In this document: positions 7,077-8,678 of the stretch, piece after piece | Layout: the number at the start of each line of letters is the position of its first letter | How positions within the stretch are numbered: position 1 is the stretch's first letter | Assembly: GCA_964497855.1 (NCBI GenBank) | Contig: CAZCFM010000140.1 | Coordinates: 1 to 8,678 of the forward strand | DNA: 8,678 nt | DNA from: CAYLNG01 sp964497855 | GTDB lineage: Bacteria > Verrucomicrobiota > Kiritimatiellia > SS1-B-03-39 > UBA6053 | Direction of reading: 5' to 3' | Notes under the pieces: generated by a model | What the model was told of the DNA's origin: nothing | What the model saw: the letters and a program-made list of their open reading frames with translations, nothing else | Databases searched by the model: none | Translations under genes and position numbers: made by a program

Positions 7077-8104
7077 TTGTACTCGATGATGTGGATGACG
7101 TTGCCGCGGCGGAGGTCGCGCTGGTAGCGCAGGCGACCGAGGAGTTGGGGCCATTTGCCGAGGAGGGTGAAGGCCCCGTAGGTCAGGGCATCGGTCCAGT
7201 TCGCGGCACGGGAGCGGACGGAGCGGGCGATGCGCAGGGATTGCAGCATCCAGAGGGCCAGGCCGGCAAGCAGGCCCAGCGGATGAATGCCCGTGAGCAG
7301 GAGAGTGACGCCCAGCCAGCCGAGGGACCAGACGGGAGCGCCGCGGTGCAGGTTCCAGAAGGGAATGTCGGCGATCGCGGTGGTGCTGCGCAGGCGATGC
7401 ACCACGTCGGCCGCGCCATACCCACCGCGCAGGTTTCGTTTCCACCAGGCGCGGAAAGTCAGAATATTGGCGTCGTGCAGGGTCATTTCGGCGTCGATGC
7501 GCAGAATCGAACCGCCAGCCTGGCGCAGGCGCATGCAGAGTTCCGGTTCTTCGCCCGCGATGAGGCTTTCGTTGAAGCCCTTGACCGCAAAGAAGGCCTC
7601 CGCGCGAAACAGGGCATCGCCGCCACAGGCTTTGGCCGGGCCGACGGGCGTGTTCCATTCGATGTCGCAGAGGCGGTTGTAGACGGAGTTTTGCGGAAAA
7701 CGTTCGCGGCGGCGTCCGCAGACCACGGTGACGTCCGGCTGTTGGCGGAGGGTCGTCAGGGCTTTTTCGAACCACGTTTCCTGAACCTCGCAATCGCCAT
7801 CGACGAAGTGAAGGTAGGGAAGGTCGGGGCGAAGTTCGCGGACGCGTTGGGCGCCGGTGTTGCGGGCGCGGGCCATGCTGAAGGGCTTGGTCAGGTCCAG
7901 CTCCACAACGTCAACGCCCAGGGAACGGGAAAACTCCACGCTGCCATCCGTGGAACCACTGTCCACATAGACAATGAGGGCGGTTTTCCCCACAAGGGAA
8001 CGCAGGCAATTTTTCAGGCGTTCACCCTCGTTGCGTCCGATGACAATCACGCCGATCTCTGAATGGAAGATCATGGAAATAAGAATAGCAGAGGTCTTTG
8101 CCAT
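7073..8104 (-). CDS. GT2 family glycosyltransferase with C-terminal membrane region; first gene of the operon
   Basis: A 343-residue family 2 glycosyltransferase. IGVIVIGRNEGERL (17-30) and VYVDSGSTDGS (45-55) form the nucleotide-sugar pocket. LHFVDGDCEV (98-107) carries the DxD metal site at Asp102/Asp104. CGGDALFRAEAF (160-171) and GEEPELCMRLRQAGG (184-198) are conserved acceptor-side motifs, with Glu185/Glu186 in the place of the usual ED pair. One or two hydrophobic segments (about 258-290) probably hold the protein at the inner membrane. The gene ends in an ATGA overlap with the acetyltransferase. The start is uncertain: the ATG at 8104 gives ten extra residues, while the ATG at 8074 (MIFHSEIGVIVI) gives the usual GT2 beginning. 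Neither has a strong Shine-Dalgarno sequence. Its base composition looks less G/C-skewed than the two glycosyltransferase genes downstream. The sugar transferred cannot be predicted. Confidence 0.92.
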   Translation of the reverse strand: MAKTSAILISMIFHSEIGVIVIGRNEGERLKNCLRSLVGKTALIVYVDSGSTDGSVEFSRSLGVDVVELDLTKPFSMARARNTGAQRVRELRPDLPYLHFVDGDCEVQETWFEKALTTLRQQPDVTVVCGRRRERFPQNSVYNRLCDIEWNTPVGPAKACGGDALFRAEAFFAVKGFNESLIAGEEPELCMRLRQAGGSILRIDAEMTLHDANILTFRAWWKRNLRGGYGAADVVHRLRSTTAIADIPFWNLHRGAPVWSLGWLGVTLLLTGIHPLGLLAGLALWMLQSLRIARSVRSRAANWTDALTYGAFTLLGKWPQLLGRLRYQRDLRRGNVIHIIEYK

Positions 8105-8149
8105 TCCGCAATCATCAAATGGACGATGGGCAGGTGTTTTTGCGGGCGC

Positions 8150-8515
8150 TCACTCCCAGACACATTCCTGGATGCGTTCGATCCAGGGCAGGGCGGCGAG
8201 GGCCGCGAGGATGTCGGCTGCTTTTGGCTGATGGGTGTTGCCAATGCAGAGCAGGGAGCCGGGGCCACAGCCAATGCGTCCGCGCGAACCGGGCATGAAG
8301 CGGACAGAGGGGTCGGTCTTTTGCACGATCTCCCGGTGTTCGGGGGTGTCCGGGATGCAGAATTCGTAGTCGACCGCCACTTTGCCGTCCGCCGGGCCCC
8401 GCAAGCCCTCGGCATCGAGCAGGCCGACATCGAAGGTGATCTTGGCGCGCCAGGCGTCCGGTTCGGCATGGGCGAGAGTGAGGAACAGCAGACAACAGAG
8501 CCAGAAACGTTTCAT
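8150..8515 (-). CDS. Small exported protein with four cysteines, function unknown
   Basis: A 121-residue protein with a typical Sec signal peptide: Lys2/Arg3, a hydrophobic core (about 4-14), and a likely cleavage after AHA (residue 17). The mature part of about 104 residues has exactly four cysteines (53, 83, 90, 118), which could form two disulfides outside the cytoplasm. Distinct segments are KITFDVGLLDAEGLRG (25-40), VDYEFCIP (48-55), SRGRIGCG (77-84) and LLCIGNTHQP (88-97). I have an impression of similar unnamed proteins in other bacteria, but cannot confirm this and assign no function. A good Shine-Dalgarno AGGAG (8520-8524) lies four bases before the ATG and supports this start. It is divergent from the tRNA gene and 45 bp upstream of the polysaccharide operon on the same strand, so co-transcription is possible. 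Two overlapping minus-strand frames are shadows. Confidence 0.85.
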   Translation of the reverse strand: MKRFWLCCLLFLTLAHAEPDAWRAKITFDVGLLDAEGLRGPADGKVAVDYEFCIPDTPEHREIVQKTDPSVRFMPGSRGRIGCGPGSLLCIGNTHQPKAADILAALAALPWIERIQECVWE

Positions 8516-8519
8516 GGAG

Positions 8520-8524
8520 CTCCT
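8520..8524 (-). promoter_or_regulatory. Shine-Dalgarno site of the small exported protein gene
   Basis: The minus strand reads AGGAG four bases before the ATG at 8515. It is the clearest ribosome binding site in the window; the operon genes downstream have weak or no such sites. It decides the start of the 121-residue protein. Confidence 0.7.
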
Positions 8525-8551
8525 GTAGCAGAATCCTGTGCATGTTCAACC

Positions 8552-8580
8552 TTGCGAAGCGGGAGATTCCCCGCTAGGAA
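8552..8580 (+). promoter_or_regulatory. Possible promoter of the tRNA-Leu gene with an inverted repeat as spacer
   Basis: TTGCGA (8552-8557) and TAGGAA (8575-8580) are separated by 17 bp, the standard spacing for a -35/-10 pair, and end 11 bp before the tRNA. The match to the housekeeping consensus is only partial (4 of 6 and 3 of 6), so this rests mostly on position. A perfect 6-bp inverted repeat almost exactly fills the spacer. Confidence 0.3.
8558..8575. repeat. Perfect 6-bp inverted repeat in the divergent intergenic region
   Basis: AGCGGG (8558-8563) and CCCGCT (8570-8575) flank a 6-base loop, AGATTC. No T-run follows on either strand, so it is not a standard intrinsic terminator. It lies between the tRNA gene and the divergent exported-protein gene, where an operator or processing hairpin would be possible. 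With a 6-bp stem in GC-rich DNA, chance is also a fair explanation. Confidence 0.35.
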
Positions 8581-8591
8581 ACGCGACACTT

Positions 8592-8677
8592 GCCCGGGTG
8601 GTGAAATGGCAGACACAGGGGACTTAAAATCCCCAGGCCGCAAGGCCGTGCGGGTTCGACTCCCGCCCCGGGCACCA
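8592..8677 (+). tRNA. tRNA-Leu (anticodon UAA), complete with encoded CCA
   Basis: The 86-nt sequence folds as a class II tRNA. The acceptor stem GCCCGGG (8592-8598) pairs with CCCGGGC (8667-8673). The anticodon stem GGGGA/TCCCC encloses the loop CTTAAAA (8623-8629) with anticodon TAA at 8625-8627. A long variable arm with GGCC/GGCC pairing (8636-8647) is as expected for leucine tRNA. The T arm is GCGGG-TTCGACT-CCCGC (8650-8666). The discriminator base is A (8674), as leucyl-tRNA synthetases usually require, followed by a genomically encoded CCA (8675-8677). It points away from the polysaccharide operon. Confidence 0.97.
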
Positions 8678-8678
8678 C

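Noticed and set aside
7077..7793. Upstream extension of the acetyltransferase frame to 407 residues
   Set aside because: The extra part has no protein-like character and lies inside the GT2 gene. The family-typical N-terminus begins at 7076.
8125..8165. Possible terminator after the small exported protein gene
   Set aside because: A weak GGGAG/CGCCC pairing with a mismatch is followed by A residues rather than a T-run on the transcribed strand, so it does not meet the pattern of an intrinsic terminator.
8071..8549. Two further minus-strand frames (132 and 144 codons) over the small exported protein gene
   Set aside because: Neither has a signal peptide or a protein-like profile, and the 121-residue frame has both a signal peptide and a good ribosome binding site.
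8592..8677. tRNA-Leu as an integration site for a mobile element carrying the polysaccharide operon
   Set aside because: Elements normally enter at the tRNA 3' end, which faces away from the operon here. No integrase gene is present and I noticed no repeat of the tRNA 3' end elsewhere in the window.

Overview
The window reads as a GC-rich chromosomal segment of a Gram-negative (two-membrane) bacterium. The main evidence is an outer-membrane polysaccharide export lipoprotein of the Wza type next to a Wzz-type inner-membrane chain-length/co-polymerase protein. The gene style and the two unfamiliar exported proteins would fit Verrucomicrobiota or a related PVC lineage, but this is a low-confidence guess. 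A marker gene or similarity search would be needed to settle it.

Layout from right to left, which is the direction of transcription for all protein genes. At the right edge a complete tRNA-Leu(UAA) gene (8592-8677) lies on the + strand. Divergent from it, across a 76-bp gap, is a small exported four-cysteine protein of unknown function (8150-8515, -). After a 45-bp gap comes a tightly packed seven-gene exopolysaccharide operon (8104 down to 428, -). Its order is GT2 glycosyltransferase, serine-acetyltransferase-like O-acetyltransferase, WcaL-like GT4 glycosyltransferase, second GT2 glycosyltransferase, OPX/Wza-type export lipoprotein, Wzz fused to a BY-kinase-like domain, and GT8-like glycosyltransferase. 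All six junctions inside this block are the same 4-bp ATGA stop/start overlap. Fifty bp further on, a probable lipoprotein gene (377 to the left edge) is cut off by the window.

How the genes work together (inference from families): four glycosyltransferases probably add sugars to a repeat unit, and the acetyltransferase probably decorates it with O-acetyl groups. Wzz and the OPX lipoprotein would set chain length and form the trans-envelope export conduit. No priming phosphoglycosyltransferase, flippase (Wzx), polymerase (Wzy) or exosortase is visible, so the pathway must be completed outside the window.

The most unusual features are the Wzz C-terminal ATPase-like domain and the overlaps. 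The domain keeps the BY-kinase outline but has lost the Walker A lysine, both Walker A' aspartates and the tyrosine tail, so it looks like a pseudokinase. The six uniform overlaps suggest strongly coupled translation. No mobile element, CRISPR array or phage gene was seen.
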